NCBI RefSeq assembly: GCF_001956695.1
Contig: NZ_CP019070.1
Coordinates: forward strand, 1,860,001 to 1,924,000
Direction: 5' to 3'
DNA length: 64,000 nt
From: Poseidonibacter parvus
GTDB taxonomy: Bacteria > Campylobacterota > Campylobacteria > Campylobacterales > Arcobacteraceae
Positions within the stretch are counted from its first letter, which is position 1. Every line of letters begins with the position of its first letter. The translations under genes were made by a program, and so were the position numbers. The notes beneath the pieces are model-generated. The model was given only the letters and a program-made list of their open reading frames with translations, had not been told where the DNA came from and did not search any database. This document shows, piece after piece, positions 16,526-24,773 of this stretch.

Positions 16526-17293
16526 TTAATATATTTTCTCCTGACCAATGCGATATAAAGAAAAATCGTATTTTATAGGATCTTTTTCATCAAACAGCCT
16601 TAGTTTTTCAGTGATTAACAAAGCAGATTTCAAATCATAAGTCTTTCTATCTAATAATCCTAATTTTTTTGATACATTAAAAGTATGAGTATCTAAAGGT
16701 AAAATCAAATCTTTTTTATCAATACCTTTCCATAATCCTAAATCAAGTTCATCCTCTCTTACCATCCATCTCAAAAACATATTCCATCTTTTATATGGTG
16801 CATTTCCTACTTCTTTGATTTGACCATTTTTATCTCTTTTTAAAGGATTTGAAACTAAAAATGTAAACCCCTGAGATTTATAATCTGCAACTTCGTGTAT
16901 TTTTTTTATTAAAAAATCTAAGCCTTCAAGAATAGAATTGTTTTTTTTATATCCAAGATTGAATATTTCATTTAAAGAAGAAGTTTTTTTTAATTTCTTA
17001 AAAGTTTTAAATATAGTTTTAATATCTTCACTATTTTGAAATCTATAATAAAAAGAATCTAGTTCTTTATCAATTTTTTTATCACTTGCATCTAATAAAG
17101 AAAAATCTAAACTATCAAGAAATTTAACAATTAAGCTTGCTTTTCCATATGCAAAAAGTGCACAAAGTAAAATCACATATTCATCATCATATCTACTAGC
17201 AACCAATAAGGGATCTGGTTTATCATATGAAAGTTCATTATGCTTATTTCTTGATTGAAATTCCTTATCTAAACGTTCTTTTATTTTATTCAT
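16526..17293 (-). CDS. TIGR02757 (DUF2400) family protein
   Basis: A 255-residue cytoplasmic protein of the TIGR02757 family, which has no established function. Recognisable segments are YDDEYVILLCALFAYGKASLI, RWNMFLRWMVREDELDLGLW and LPLDTHTFNVSKKLGLL. The last recalls HhH-GPD-type DNA glycosylase helices, a resemblance I consider only suggestive. The length is normal and there is no signal peptide. It starts divergently from the SDR gene, with which it shares a gap of 58 bases. Confidence 0.75.
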   Translation of the reverse strand: MNKIKERLDKEFQSRNKHNELSYDKPDPLLVASRYDDEYVILLCALFAYGKASLIVKFLDSLDFSLLDASDKKIDKELDSFYYRFQNSEDIKTIFKTFKKLKKTSSLNEIFNLGYKKNNSILEGLDFLIKKIHEVADYKSQGFTFLVSNPLKRDKNGQIKEVGNAPYKRWNMFLRWMVREDELDLGLWKGIDKKDLILPLDTHTFNVSKKLGLLDRKTYDLKSALLITEKLRLFDEKDPIKYDFSLYRIGQEKIY

Positions 17294-17317
17294 TATCTAT
17301 CCAAATTTTTGATTGGG

Positions 17318-17323
17318 TATAAT
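17318..17323 (+). promoter_or_regulatory. -10 element of the SDR gene
   Basis: A perfect TATAAT, preceded by TTGGG, lies 28 bases before the ATG at 17352 in the divergent gap. This fits a short leader carrying an AAAGAG-type ribosome site. Confidence 0.4.
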
Positions 17324-17351
17324 ACCAATAATTAAAGAAAAAGAGTGTTAA

Positions 17352-18173
17352 ATGAATAATATATTAATAACAGGATGTTCCACAGGTATTGGTTTAGAAA
17401 CTGCTTTAGTTTTAAAACAAAATGGTTTTAAAGTATATGCAAGTGCTAGAGAGCAAGATGATGTGACAAAGCTTACAAACCTTGGATTTGACACATTTAA
17501 AATTGATGTTACAAAAAAAGAAGATATATCAAATGCTTTAAATACAATATTAGAAAATGACAAAAAACTTGATGCTGTATTTAACAATGCTGGGTATGGA
17601 CAGCCAGGTGCTGTTGAAGATATAAGTGTTGAAGTACTTAAAGAGCAATTTGAAACTAATGTTTTTGGTTTACATGAATTGACTCTTCAAACTATGAAAA
17701 TATTTAGAAAACAGGGGTTTGGAAAAATAATACAACATAGTTCTGTTTTAGGAATTATATCACTAAAATTTAGAGGAGCCTATAATGCAAGTAAATATGC
17801 AATAGAAGGATTAACAGATACACTAAGACAAGAAGTATTAAATTCAAATATTTATGTTAGTGTAATAAATACTGGACCCGTAACATCTGAATTTAGAGCA
17901 AATGCATTAAAAATGTTTAATAAAAATATTGATATAGAAAATAGTCATTTTTCACAAAAATATAAAAAAGAATTGAAAAAAAGATTAGAATCAAAAGAAG
18001 ATAATACACCTTTTACTCTTCCTTCATCTTCAGTTGCAAATATAGTATTTGATATTATGAATAGCAAAAAACCAAAGCCTAGGTATTATGTTACTAAAGC
18101 GACATATATTTTAGGGTTTTGTAAAAGAATATTCTCAACTTCAATAATGGATAAAATCTTAAATAAAATGTAA
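17352..18173 (+). CDS. SDR family NAD(P)-dependent oxidoreductase
   Basis: A 273-residue classical short-chain dehydrogenase. The cofactor loop is TGCSTGIGLETA at the N-terminus, followed by NNAGYGQPG, the catalytic serine in SSVLG, and the YNASK pair (Tyr-x-x-x-Lys). The first glycine loop TGxxxGIG and the absence of an acidic residue after strand two leave NAD/NADP preference open. The substrate is unknown; the sequence resembles broad retinol- or steroid-dehydrogenase-like bacterial SDRs. It is a single-gene unit convergent with a lipoprotein gene. Confidence 0.88.
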   Translation: MNNILITGCSTGIGLETALVLKQNGFKVYASAREQDDVTKLTNLGFDTFKIDVTKKEDISNALNTILENDKKLDAVFNNAGYGQPGAVEDISVEVLKEQFETNVFGLHELTLQTMKIFRKQGFGKIIQHSSVLGIISLKFRGAYNASKYAIEGLTDTLRQEVLNSNIYVSVINTGPVTSEFRANALKMFNKNIDIENSHFSQKYKKELKKRLESKEDNTPFTLPSSSVANIVFDIMNSKKPKPRYYVTKATYILGFCKRIFSTSIMDKILNKM

Positions 18174-18204
18174 TATGAAAAGAAGTTTTAACTTCTTTTC
18201 ATAT
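18173..18204. terminator. Two-way terminator hairpin
   Basis: ATATGAAAAGAAGTT and AACTTCTTTTCATAT form a perfect 15-bp inverted repeat. It overlaps the stop codons of both the SDR gene (plus strand) and the lipoprotein gene (minus strand), so it probably ends both transcripts. Confidence 0.65.
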
Positions 18205-18826
18205 CAATAATAAGTTGAGCAATTGATTTCTCAACTGAATCAAAAAGAGCTTTTTGTAAAATCGTTTTATTATTTAGCAAAGTACTTTCATTATATGAAA
18301 AAGAATCATTTACTACAGAATTTGAATAAATCACATCAGAATTTTTATTTAATATTTCTAAATCTATAAAAATCTTTATTGTTGCATTAGAACTAAAAAG
18401 TGAAGAATCAATCACAAGTTTTGGAATAAATAAATGAACAGTATAATCAGCACCAAAAGCTACATATTTATTTTTATAATAGCTGTCATTTTTCATTTGT
18501 TTTGAAAATTCTTCTTTTACAATATTCTCTAAAGATATATTATTAACCGCAATACTTTTTTCTAAATTTAAGGCTTCATCATTTGAAATATCAGGTCTTA
18601 AAACAGTTCCTACATTAACACCTACATGTCTAGATAAACTTCCACCTAAACCTAAATTGAGAGAAAAAGGACTAGGTACAGTTTTAGGAGCAGATAAAAC
18701 TACAACATTTTTATATAAAGAAAAAGATTTCATTTGTTCATTTATTTTAACTTCATTTTTTGAAGAACAAGCAGTAAAAAAGAGTAAAGACAATGATATA
18801 AGAAGTGTTTTAAAAAGATATGACAT
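18188..18826 (-). CDS. Putative lipoprotein of unknown function
   Basis: A 212-residue protein with a lipoprotein signal peptide: hydrophobic residues 5-17 and a lipobox FTAC, giving lipidation at about residue 20. The mature part has a glycine-rich segment (LNLGLGGSLSRHVGVNVGT) and then an alpha/beta pattern with VHLFIPKLVIDS and IKIFIDLEIL. The plan recalls ABC-transport auxiliary lipoproteins (PF03886-like) but I cannot confirm it. AAGGA lies upstream of the ATG. It stands alone between convergent and parallel neighbours. Confidence 0.75.
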   Translation of the reverse strand: MSYLFKTLLISLSLLFFTACSSKNEVKINEQMKSFSLYKNVVVLSAPKTVPSPFSLNLGLGGSLSRHVGVNVGTVLRPDISNDEALNLEKSIAVNNISLENIVKEEFSKQMKNDSYYKNKYVAFGADYTVHLFIPKLVIDSSLFSSNATIKIFIDLEILNKNSDVIYSNSVVNDSFSYNESTLLNNKTILQKALFDSVEKSIAQLIIDMKRS

Positions 18827-18881
18827 GATAAAATTCCTTGTTATTTTTTATTTATAATAACATAATAAAAAGAAATTAATA

Positions 18882-19682
18882 TTAAGTACTTTGTATCTCT
18901 TTTGTATTAAATTTACCTTGTAAGAAATCAGAAATTTGAATAAGACAAAAAGTAACCAGAAATATCATCAAACCAGGAAAGAAACTAACCCACCACGCAA
19001 TATCAATAACACTTTTTCCATCACTTAAAAGAGAGCCCCAAGACATTTGAGGTGGATTTATTCCTAAACCTAAAAAAGAAAGTCCAGATTCAGCTAAGAT
19101 TGAACCACCTACTCCAAAAGTAAAAGATATTAAAAAAATTGGAGCTAATAAAGGTGCAAAATATTTAAAAATTATTTTCATAGTTGAAACATTTGATAGT
19201 TTTAATATTTTTATATATGGTTTATTTCCTATTGCAAAACTTTCACTTCTAATTAGTCTTGCCATTCCCATCCAACCAGTAATTGAGATTACAATAATTA
19301 AAATTACAGATGAAGCTTGAATATATGAAACCAAGGCTAAAAGTAAAAAGAAAGTAGGAAAAGTTAAAAATAAATCAATCATAATTGTAATTGTTTTATC
19401 AATATTACCTTTAAAATATCCAGCATTTATTCCAATAAATAAACCAATCAAAGAAGAGATACTAGCAGCTAAAAACCCAATAATAAGTGAAGTTTGTCCA
19501 CCTTCTAAAATTCTTGCTAAATTATCTCGACCAAGTCTATCTGTTCCAAATAAATGTTCAAAAGATGGACTTGTTAATATTTTTAAAGGATTTAATTCAT
19601 AAGGAGATACAGTGTAAAAAAATGGCAATACAAAAACCAATACAATTAATGAAACTAATAAATATACTGCAAATTTATACAT
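18882..19682 (-). CDS. Peptide/nickel-type ABC transporter permease (OppC/DppC-like)
   Basis: An inner-membrane permease of 266 residues with about six helices. The FGTDRLGRDNLARILEGG segment after the first membrane span is the signature of OppC/DppC/NikC permeases. The EAA-type loop is at ESGLSFLGLGINPPQMSWG. Such subunits normally work with an OppB-type partner, two ATPases and a binding protein, but none is next to it in this window. It lies 10 bases downstream of rsmD in the same direction. Peptides are the default substrate; nickel or other small solutes are possible. Confidence 0.88.
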   Translation of the reverse strand: MYKFAVYLLVSLIVLVFVLPFFYTVSPYELNPLKILTSPSFEHLFGTDRLGRDNLARILEGGQTSLIIGFLAASISSLIGLFIGINAGYFKGNIDKTITIMIDLFLTFPTFFLLLALVSYIQASSVILIIVISITGWMGMARLIRSESFAIGNKPYIKILKLSNVSTMKIIFKYFAPLLAPIFLISFTFGVGGSILAESGLSFLGLGINPPQMSWGSLLSDGKSVIDIAWWVSFFPGLMIFLVTFCLIQISDFLQGKFNTKEIQST

Positions 19683-19691
19683 TTTTTCTAC

Positions 19692-20282
19692 CTATGAATA
19701 AAAATAATATGAAAGTGAACTTTTTCCAAATTTTTTAGTTTTCTTCAAAGAAAATTTACCAAGAGTATTTGGAATTTCTAAAGTTGAAACATGCTCTATA
19801 ATAATCATGAAAATATTTTCATTTTCAATTTCTTCAATCATTTTAAATGATTTTGTATATATCTCATCCATTCCTTCTCTATAATCAAAAGGTGGATCAA
19901 CATATAATATAATTTCATCATTAGAATTTTTTAAAGACTCTAAAATTGCTGGAGTTTGAACAAATGTATCACCTAGCATAGTTTCACATTTATTCATTTC
20001 AATTGCTTTACAATTTTTAACTAAAATATTGTAAGAATTTCTATCTAATTCTACAAAATATGCTCTTTTAGCATCTCTTGAAACTGCTTCAAGACCAATT
20101 GAACCAGAACCTGCGAAAGATTCTACAAACACTTTATCAATTATATCAAATTGTAAAACATTAAAAAGTGATTCTTTAAGTCTTGATTTTGATGATCTTG
20201 TAACTTCTAATGAAGGTAAAGCAATTGTTTTACCTTTATATTTTCCTGCAATAATTTTTGTTGTTGGTGTATTTATTTTCAT
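19692..20282 (-). CDS. rsmD: 16S rRNA (guanine(966)-N2)-methyltransferase
   Basis: A 196-residue SAM-dependent methyltransferase acting on G966 of 16S rRNA during 30S assembly. Hallmarks are the N-terminal IAGKYKGKTIALP, the RSSKSRLKESLFNVL helix, the SAM loop FAGSGSIGLEA and the catalytic motif YVDPPFDY (D/N-PP-F/Y). The length matches the family. It lies 30 bases downstream of rny and 10 bases upstream of the permease gene, so the three are likely co-transcribed. Confidence 0.92.
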   Translation of the reverse strand: MKINTPTTKIIAGKYKGKTIALPSLEVTRSSKSRLKESLFNVLQFDIIDKVFVESFAGSGSIGLEAVSRDAKRAYFVELDRNSYNILVKNCKAIEMNKCETMLGDTFVQTPAILESLKNSNDEIILYVDPPFDYREGMDEIYTKSFKMIEEIENENIFMIIIEHVSTLEIPNTLGKFSLKKTKKFGKSSLSYYFYS

Positions 20283-20312
20283 TTATCTTTTATATTCTTT
20301 CTTTTTTAAAGC

Positions 20313-21857
20313 TTATCTTGCGTAAGATTGAGCTCTTAATTCTCTAATTACATTTACTTTTATTTCACCTGGATATTGAACTTTTTCTTCAATTTCTTTG
20401 GCAATTTCAGTAGCTAAAATAACAGCTTCATCATCATTTACTAAATCAGCTTTTACTATAACTCTAACTTCTCGACCTGCATTAATTGCATAAGCATTTA
20501 ATACTCCTGTTTTTGAAGTTGAAATATTTTCAACCTCTTCTACTCTTTTTAAGAAACTTTCTAGAACTTCTCTTCTTGCACCTGGTCTTGCAGCACTTAA
20601 TGCATCAGCAGCACAAACAGCAGCACTTTCTACATTTATAGGCTCTTCATGTCCATGATGTGCATAAATACCATTTATTACAGTATCAGGCTCATCATAT
20701 CTTCTACAAATCTCAGCTCCTAAATCTACATGTGAACCTGGCATATCATGCGTTAATGCTTTACCAATATCATGTAATAATCCAGCACGTCTTGCTAAAA
20801 TTGCATCTCCACCCATTTGTGCAGCTAATAATCCAGCTAAATGAGATACTTCTAAAGTATGAGCAAGCGCATTTTGTCCATAAGAGGCTCTATATCTTAG
20901 ACGACCAACTAATTTAACAAGTTCAGGATGCATTGTTTTTATACCAAGCTCATGAATTACATCTTCACCCTCTTTTAATATATTTTTATCAAACTCAATT
21001 TTAACTTTATTATAAATCTCTTCAATTCTAGCAGGTTGAATTCTTCCATCTTCTAATAAATCTTTTATAGTTTTTGTAGCAATTGCCCTTCTATAAAGGT
21101 TAAATGAAGAAATAGTAATAGTATTAGGAGTATCATCAATAATAATATCAACACCTAATAACATTTCAAGAGCTTTAATATTTCGCCCTTCTTTACCAAT
21201 AATCTTACCCTTTGTTTCATCATCACTAATTGGTAAATTATTAATTAATCTTTCAGCTGCAAACTCGCCTGCATATCTAGTAACTGCATGAGAAAGCATA
21301 TTATTTATTTCATTTTTTGTGTTTGCCTCTGCAAGTTTATATTTTTTTCTAAAAATTGAAGCAATTTGTGCTCTAGAGTCTTCTTTTACTTTTTCAAGCA
21401 TTAACTCTTTTGCTTCATCAACTGTTAAACCACATGCATTTTCTAAAATTTTAATTGCTTCTAAAGTTTTAGTTTCATAAGTTCTTTTTTGAGCTTCTAA
21501 ACCCTCTTTTATTGTTGTTATTTTTTTATTTTTTTCAACAATTTCTTCTTTTTCAGATTTAATTATTTTTAATTCTGATTCAAGATGTTCGTTTAGTTCT
21601 CGCTCTTTCTTTTCAATTTTTGCAAGCATTGTGTCATAATCTCTTCTTGCATTTTTGAACTCTTTATCACACTCAATTTTTGCTTTTAATTGAGAATCTT
21701 TTAAAGAAACTTCAGCTTCATGCTCAATTACTTTTGCTTTTGCCTTAGCTTGTTCAATAAATACTTGAAATTTAGCTTTATCTATTTTCCTAACAACAAT
21801 AATACTTAGCAATGCACTAATAATTGCAACTGCTATACATCCAATAATATATTCCAT
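20313..21857 (-). CDS. rny: Ribonuclease Y
   Basis: A membrane-anchored endoribonuclease that starts mRNA decay in bacteria lacking RNase E. An N-terminal helix (residues 2-22) anchors it. A coiled coil follows to about 170, then a KH RNA-binding domain with GKIIGKEGRNIKALE and an HD domain with LLHDIGKALTHDMPGSH carrying the metal ligands. The frame is open from a TTG at 21863, but the AAGG site is only two bases from that codon and eight from the ATG at 21857, so I chose the ATG (514 residues). FTHF cyclo-ligase is just upstream in the same direction. Confidence 0.93.
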   Translation of the reverse strand: MEYIIGCIAVAIISALLSIIVVRKIDKAKFQVFIEQAKAKAKVIEHEAEVSLKDSQLKAKIECDKEFKNARRDYDTMLAKIEKKERELNEHLESELKIIKSEKEEIVEKNKKITTIKEGLEAQKRTYETKTLEAIKILENACGLTVDEAKELMLEKVKEDSRAQIASIFRKKYKLAEANTKNEINNMLSHAVTRYAGEFAAERLINNLPISDDETKGKIIGKEGRNIKALEMLLGVDIIIDDTPNTITISSFNLYRRAIATKTIKDLLEDGRIQPARIEEIYNKVKIEFDKNILKEGEDVIHELGIKTMHPELVKLVGRLRYRASYGQNALAHTLEVSHLAGLLAAQMGGDAILARRAGLLHDIGKALTHDMPGSHVDLGAEICRRYDEPDTVINGIYAHHGHEEPINVESAAVCAADALSAARPGARREVLESFLKRVEEVENISTSKTGVLNAYAINAGREVRVIVKADLVNDDEAVILATEIAKEIEEKVQYPGEIKVNVIRELRAQSYAR

Positions 21858-21867
21858 ATTCAAAACC

Positions 21868-22407
21868 TTAATTAGTTATTATATAATCTGCTTGAATATC
21901 GTAGCTTTCAGATAAAATTTTATCACTTTTACAAAGTATTAATTGCGTAAAAACAAGTGTTGGTTTATAAGATAATCTATCAAAAAATCTGTCATACATT
22001 CCTTTACCAAAGCCAATTCTTTTACCAATAGCATCTACTCCCACAATAGGTACTATGGCTAAATCAATCTTATCTGCTTTAAAAAAAGAGTTATTTGGTT
22101 CTTTTATTCCAAACTTCTTTTTTTGTAAAGGTAATCTATATTTAACTATCTTAAAACTGTCACCTTCCATATATGGAACATAAACATTTTTATTTTTTAT
22201 TTTTCTTAATTTGTTAATTAATGCTTGAACATCAACCTCAATACCTAATGGTATATACAATAAAATATTTTGTGCTTTGTTTTTATTTATAAAATTTTCT
22301 AATTTCTTTAAGATTATTTTGTCTTTATAATACTTTGAAGTGACACTTGTAAACTTTAATCTTTTTATACACGATTTTCTAAAATCACTTTTGTGATTTA
22401 ATTCCAT
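21868..22407 (-). CDS. 5-formyltetrahydrofolate cyclo-ligase
   Basis: Converts 5-formyl-THF to 5,10-methenyl-THF with ATP, salvaging folate. At 179 residues it is of usual length. The N-terminal DFRKSCIKRLKF segment, the central VPYMEGDSFKIVKYR and the C-terminal IGFGKGMYDRFF (the ATP/Mg motif GxGxGxYDR) identify the family. GAGG precedes the ATG. It is the first gene of a leftward group with rny, rsmD and the permease, and is divergent from the TlpA gene across 61 bases. Confidence 0.9.
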   Translation of the reverse strand: MELNHKSDFRKSCIKRLKFTSVTSKYYKDKIILKKLENFINKNKAQNILLYIPLGIEVDVQALINKLRKIKNKNVYVPYMEGDSFKIVKYRLPLQKKKFGIKEPNNSFFKADKIDLAIVPIVGVDAIGKRIGFGKGMYDRFFDRLSYKPTLVFTQLILCKSDKILSESYDIQADYIITN

Positions 22408-22420
22408 TTTTAAGCCTCAC

Positions 22421-22441
22421 TTGGGTAAAATTCCTACCCAA
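22421..22441. promoter_or_regulatory. Inverted repeat in the divergent gap before the TlpA gene
   Basis: TTGGGTA and TACCCAA form a perfect 7-bp inverted repeat around a 7-base centre. It lies between two divergent starts and could be a protein-binding site or a leader hairpin. No regulator is known to me for this sequence. Confidence 0.35.
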
Positions 22442-22468
22442 CAAATAATTTTACCTAAAGGAATTAAA

Positions 22469-23029
22469 ATGCAGTTTAAAACATTAGCATTTTTGTCAAT
22501 ATTATCAATTTTTATTTTTACTGGATGTAATTCAAAAACTGATAGCGACGAAGTTAATAAGACGACAATAGAAAAAGAAGAAGTAAAAAGAACCAACTTT
22601 GTATTAAAAACAACAGATAATTTAGATTTAAATGTTGAAATAGATAAAGATAAGATTATTTTCAAAGATTATCCTGAAAAAATCATTCTTCTAAACTTTT
22701 TTGCGACATGGTGTCCACCTTGTAAAGCTGAAATTCCAAATTTAATTGATTTACAAAATAAATATGCAAATGATTTTAAAGTTGTATCAATTTTACTAGA
22801 ACAAGGTAAAACAAATGAAGATATAAAAGAATTTATTAGTAAATACAATATTAATTACCAAGTTACAAATAGTGAAGAAAATTTTGCTTTATCAACAGCT
22901 TTGGGTGAAATCAAATCAATTCCAACTATGTATATGATAGATAAGAAATCAACTATCTTCCAAAAATATGTAGGAATAGTACCTGTAGAAATGATGGAAA
23001 TTGATATCAAAAAAGTTCTTGAGAAATAA
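22469..23029 (+). CDS. TlpA-like thioredoxin-fold lipoprotein
   Basis: A periplasm-facing disulfide-exchange lipoprotein. Starting at the ATG at 22469 (AAAGGA upstream) gives an ideal lipoprotein signal with lipobox FTGC. An earlier in-frame ATG at 22421 would put 16 polar residues before the signal and was rejected. The thioredoxin fold has the active site FFATWCPPCKAEIP (CPPC) near residue 85 and the cis-proline loop SIPTMYMID. TlpA/ResA-like proteins reduce apocytochromes or other cell-envelope thiols. The ftsY gene begins 9 bases later, so they are probably co-transcribed. Confidence 0.88.
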   Translation: MQFKTLAFLSILSIFIFTGCNSKTDSDEVNKTTIEKEEVKRTNFVLKTTDNLDLNVEIDKDKIIFKDYPEKIILLNFFATWCPPCKAEIPNLIDLQNKYANDFKVVSILLEQGKTNEDIKEFISKYNINYQVTNSEENFALSTALGEIKSIPTMYMIDKKSTIFQKYVGIVPVEMMEIDIKKVLEK

Positions 23030-23038
23030 AGGTATTTA

Positions 23039-24106
23039 ATGTTTAGTTTTTTTAAAAAGAAAAAAGAAGAACCAAAAGTTGAACTTGAAATAAAAGAAGA
23101 ATTCCCTAAAGAAGAAAGCTTAGAAAAAGTTTCTGAAATAAAAGAGGAAATTCAAGAGGTTCAAGAAATTGAAAAAGTTGAAGAAATTGAAAAAGCCTTA
23201 GATTCAAAAGAAGAAACTAACGAAAATAAAGGCTTCTTTTCAAGAGCCTTAGAAAAAACTTTTGCAAGTATCAAAACCGTAGTTCCAACTAAAAAAGAAA
23301 AAATCGATTTTGATGATATTGAAGAAATGCTAATTGAAGCAGATATGGAATATGAAATCATCGAAAAAGCAATGGATGGATTACCTGATGAAATTACAAG
23401 AAAACAATTAAGACACAGACTTGTAATGCTATTTGAACATGCACCTGATGTTGATTTAAATAACTTACCAAAACCTTTTGTAAGACTTATCATTGGTGTA
23501 AATGGAGCTGGTAAAACTACAACTATAGCAAAACTAGCAAATAAAGCTAAAAAAGAAGGTCAGAGTGTAATTTTAGGAGCTGGTGATACATTCAGAGCTG
23601 CAGCGATTGAGCAACTTTCAACTTGGGCTTCTAAACTTGATGTGCCAATTATCAAAACAAAACAAGGTCATGACTCTTCTGCAGTTGCATATGATACAAT
23701 TTCATCAGCAATTGCAAAAGATATTGATAATGTTATAATTGATACAGCAGGAAGATTACAAACACAAAAAAACCTTAATAATGAACTTATTAAAATTGTA
23801 AAAGTTTGTTCAAAGGCACAAGAAAATGCACCACATCAAAAACTAATGATTTTAGATGGAACTCAAGGAAACACTGCAATTGCTCAAGCACGAGCCTTTA
23901 ATGAAATGGTTGGTATTGATGGAATTATAGTTACGAAACTTGATGGAACTGCTAAAGGTGGAGCATTGTTTTCTATTTCAAATCAATTGGAATTACCAAT
24001 ATTTTTCGTAGGAGTTGGTGAAAAACAAGATGATTTAATAAAGTTTAGTCCAGATGAATTTGTTGATTCTTTACTTGACGAGATTTATACAGAAGAAAAA
24101 AACTAA
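23039..24106 (+). CDS. ftsY: Signal recognition particle receptor FtsY
   Basis: The SRP receptor GTPase that docks ribosomes making membrane proteins. The 355 residues comprise a strongly acidic/basic A domain (1-65), then the helical N domain and the G domain. GTPase motifs are visible: G1 GVNGAGKTT, GDTFRAAA (G2), DTAGR (G3), TKLDGTAKGG (G4/G5). Length is usual. It follows the TlpA gene with an AAAGG site. The same neighbour order occurs, from memory, in Campylobacter. Confidence 0.95.
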   Translation: MFSFFKKKKEEPKVELEIKEEFPKEESLEKVSEIKEEIQEVQEIEKVEEIEKALDSKEETNENKGFFSRALEKTFASIKTVVPTKKEKIDFDDIEEMLIEADMEYEIIEKAMDGLPDEITRKQLRHRLVMLFEHAPDVDLNNLPKPFVRLIIGVNGAGKTTTIAKLANKAKKEGQSVILGAGDTFRAAAIEQLSTWASKLDVPIIKTKQGHDSSAVAYDTISSAIAKDIDNVIIDTAGRLQTQKNLNNELIKIVKVCSKAQENAPHQKLMILDGTQGNTAIAQARAFNEMVGIDGIIVTKLDGTAKGGALFSISNQLELPIFFVGVGEKQDDLIKFSPDEFVDSLLDEIYTEEKN

Positions 24107-24140
24107 TAAAACAAGAGATTAAAACCTTTTGTTTTTATTA
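24104..24140. terminator. Two-way terminator between ftsY and the esterase gene
   Basis: TAATAAAACAA and TTGTTTTTATTA pair with one bulged T around an AT-rich loop, starting at the ftsY stop codon. It would serve both convergent genes. Confidence 0.45.
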
Positions 24141-24143
24141 ATA

Positions 24144-24713
24144 TTATAAATTTAAAAAGCTATCTACTTTTCTAAAATATCTTTCAATTCCATCAAAAGA
24201 ATGATTTCCGCCCTCTTCTATTTCTAAATTAGTTTCAAACAACTTTTCTTCAGCTTGCGTATAATCTAGAACTTCATCTTCCATTTGTAGAAGTGTTAAA
24301 AAGTTTTTAGGCTTTTTTATTTCTTTTACTTCAAAATTTAATAGAGATTGAGAATGAGAATAATTAAACTCAAATTTTGAATTATCATAATAATTCGTAG
24401 CCAATTCATTTTCATCTTGTCTATAGCTTTCTAAAGTAATCCAAGGATAAACACTAGGATTTATTAATACTGCTTTTAAATTATATTTATTTGCTAAATA
24501 TAAAGCATAAAAACCGCCTAAAGAAGAGCCTATTAAAGATACCTTTTCATCTCTGTGCAAAAAAGCTTCAATAATCTGTTCTAAAGTTGAAATGGCTAAA
24601 TTTGGGATAGTTGATAAAGATGGTGTGATAATTTCATCTTCAAAATATTCTAAAAACTTTTGAGCTTTAGCTCCAAAACCTGCACTTCCAAAACCGTGTA
24701 TATAAATAATCAT
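24144..24713 (-). CDS. YqiA/YcfP-type alpha/beta hydrolase
   Basis: A small cytoplasmic esterase-like protein (189 residues). The oxyanion start IYIHGFGSAGFGAKA, the nucleophile elbow GSSLGGFYA and the late histidine in GGNHSFDG give a full catalytic set for the YqiA/UPF0227 family. The natural substrate is unknown. AGGA lies upstream of the ATG. It converges with ftsY and is divergent from the LpxR-like gene. Confidence 0.85.
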   Translation of the reverse strand: MIIYIHGFGSAGFGAKAQKFLEYFEDEIITPSLSTIPNLAISTLEQIIEAFLHRDEKVSLIGSSLGGFYALYLANKYNLKAVLINPSVYPWITLESYRQDENELATNYYDNSKFEFNYSHSQSLLNFEVKEIKKPKNFLTLLQMEDEVLDYTQAEEKLFETNLEIEEGGNHSFDGIERYFRKVDSFLNL

Positions 24714-24739
24714 TTAATATTTTCCTAATTCTTTTATTA

Positions 24740-24745
24740 TATAAT
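24740..24745 (+). promoter_or_regulatory. -10 element of the LpxR-like gene
   Basis: A TATAAT lies 29 bases before the ATG at 24774, in the divergent gap with the esterase gene. The leader would carry the AAAGGA ribosome site. Confidence 0.4.
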
Positions 24746-24773
24746 TTAGAATATTACTACAAAAAGGATAAAT

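Noticed and set aside
22421-22468. Upstream in-frame ATG for the TlpA-like gene
   Set aside because: It would add 16 polar residues before the lipoprotein signal and lies in the inverted repeat; the ATG at 22469 has a proper AAAGGA site.
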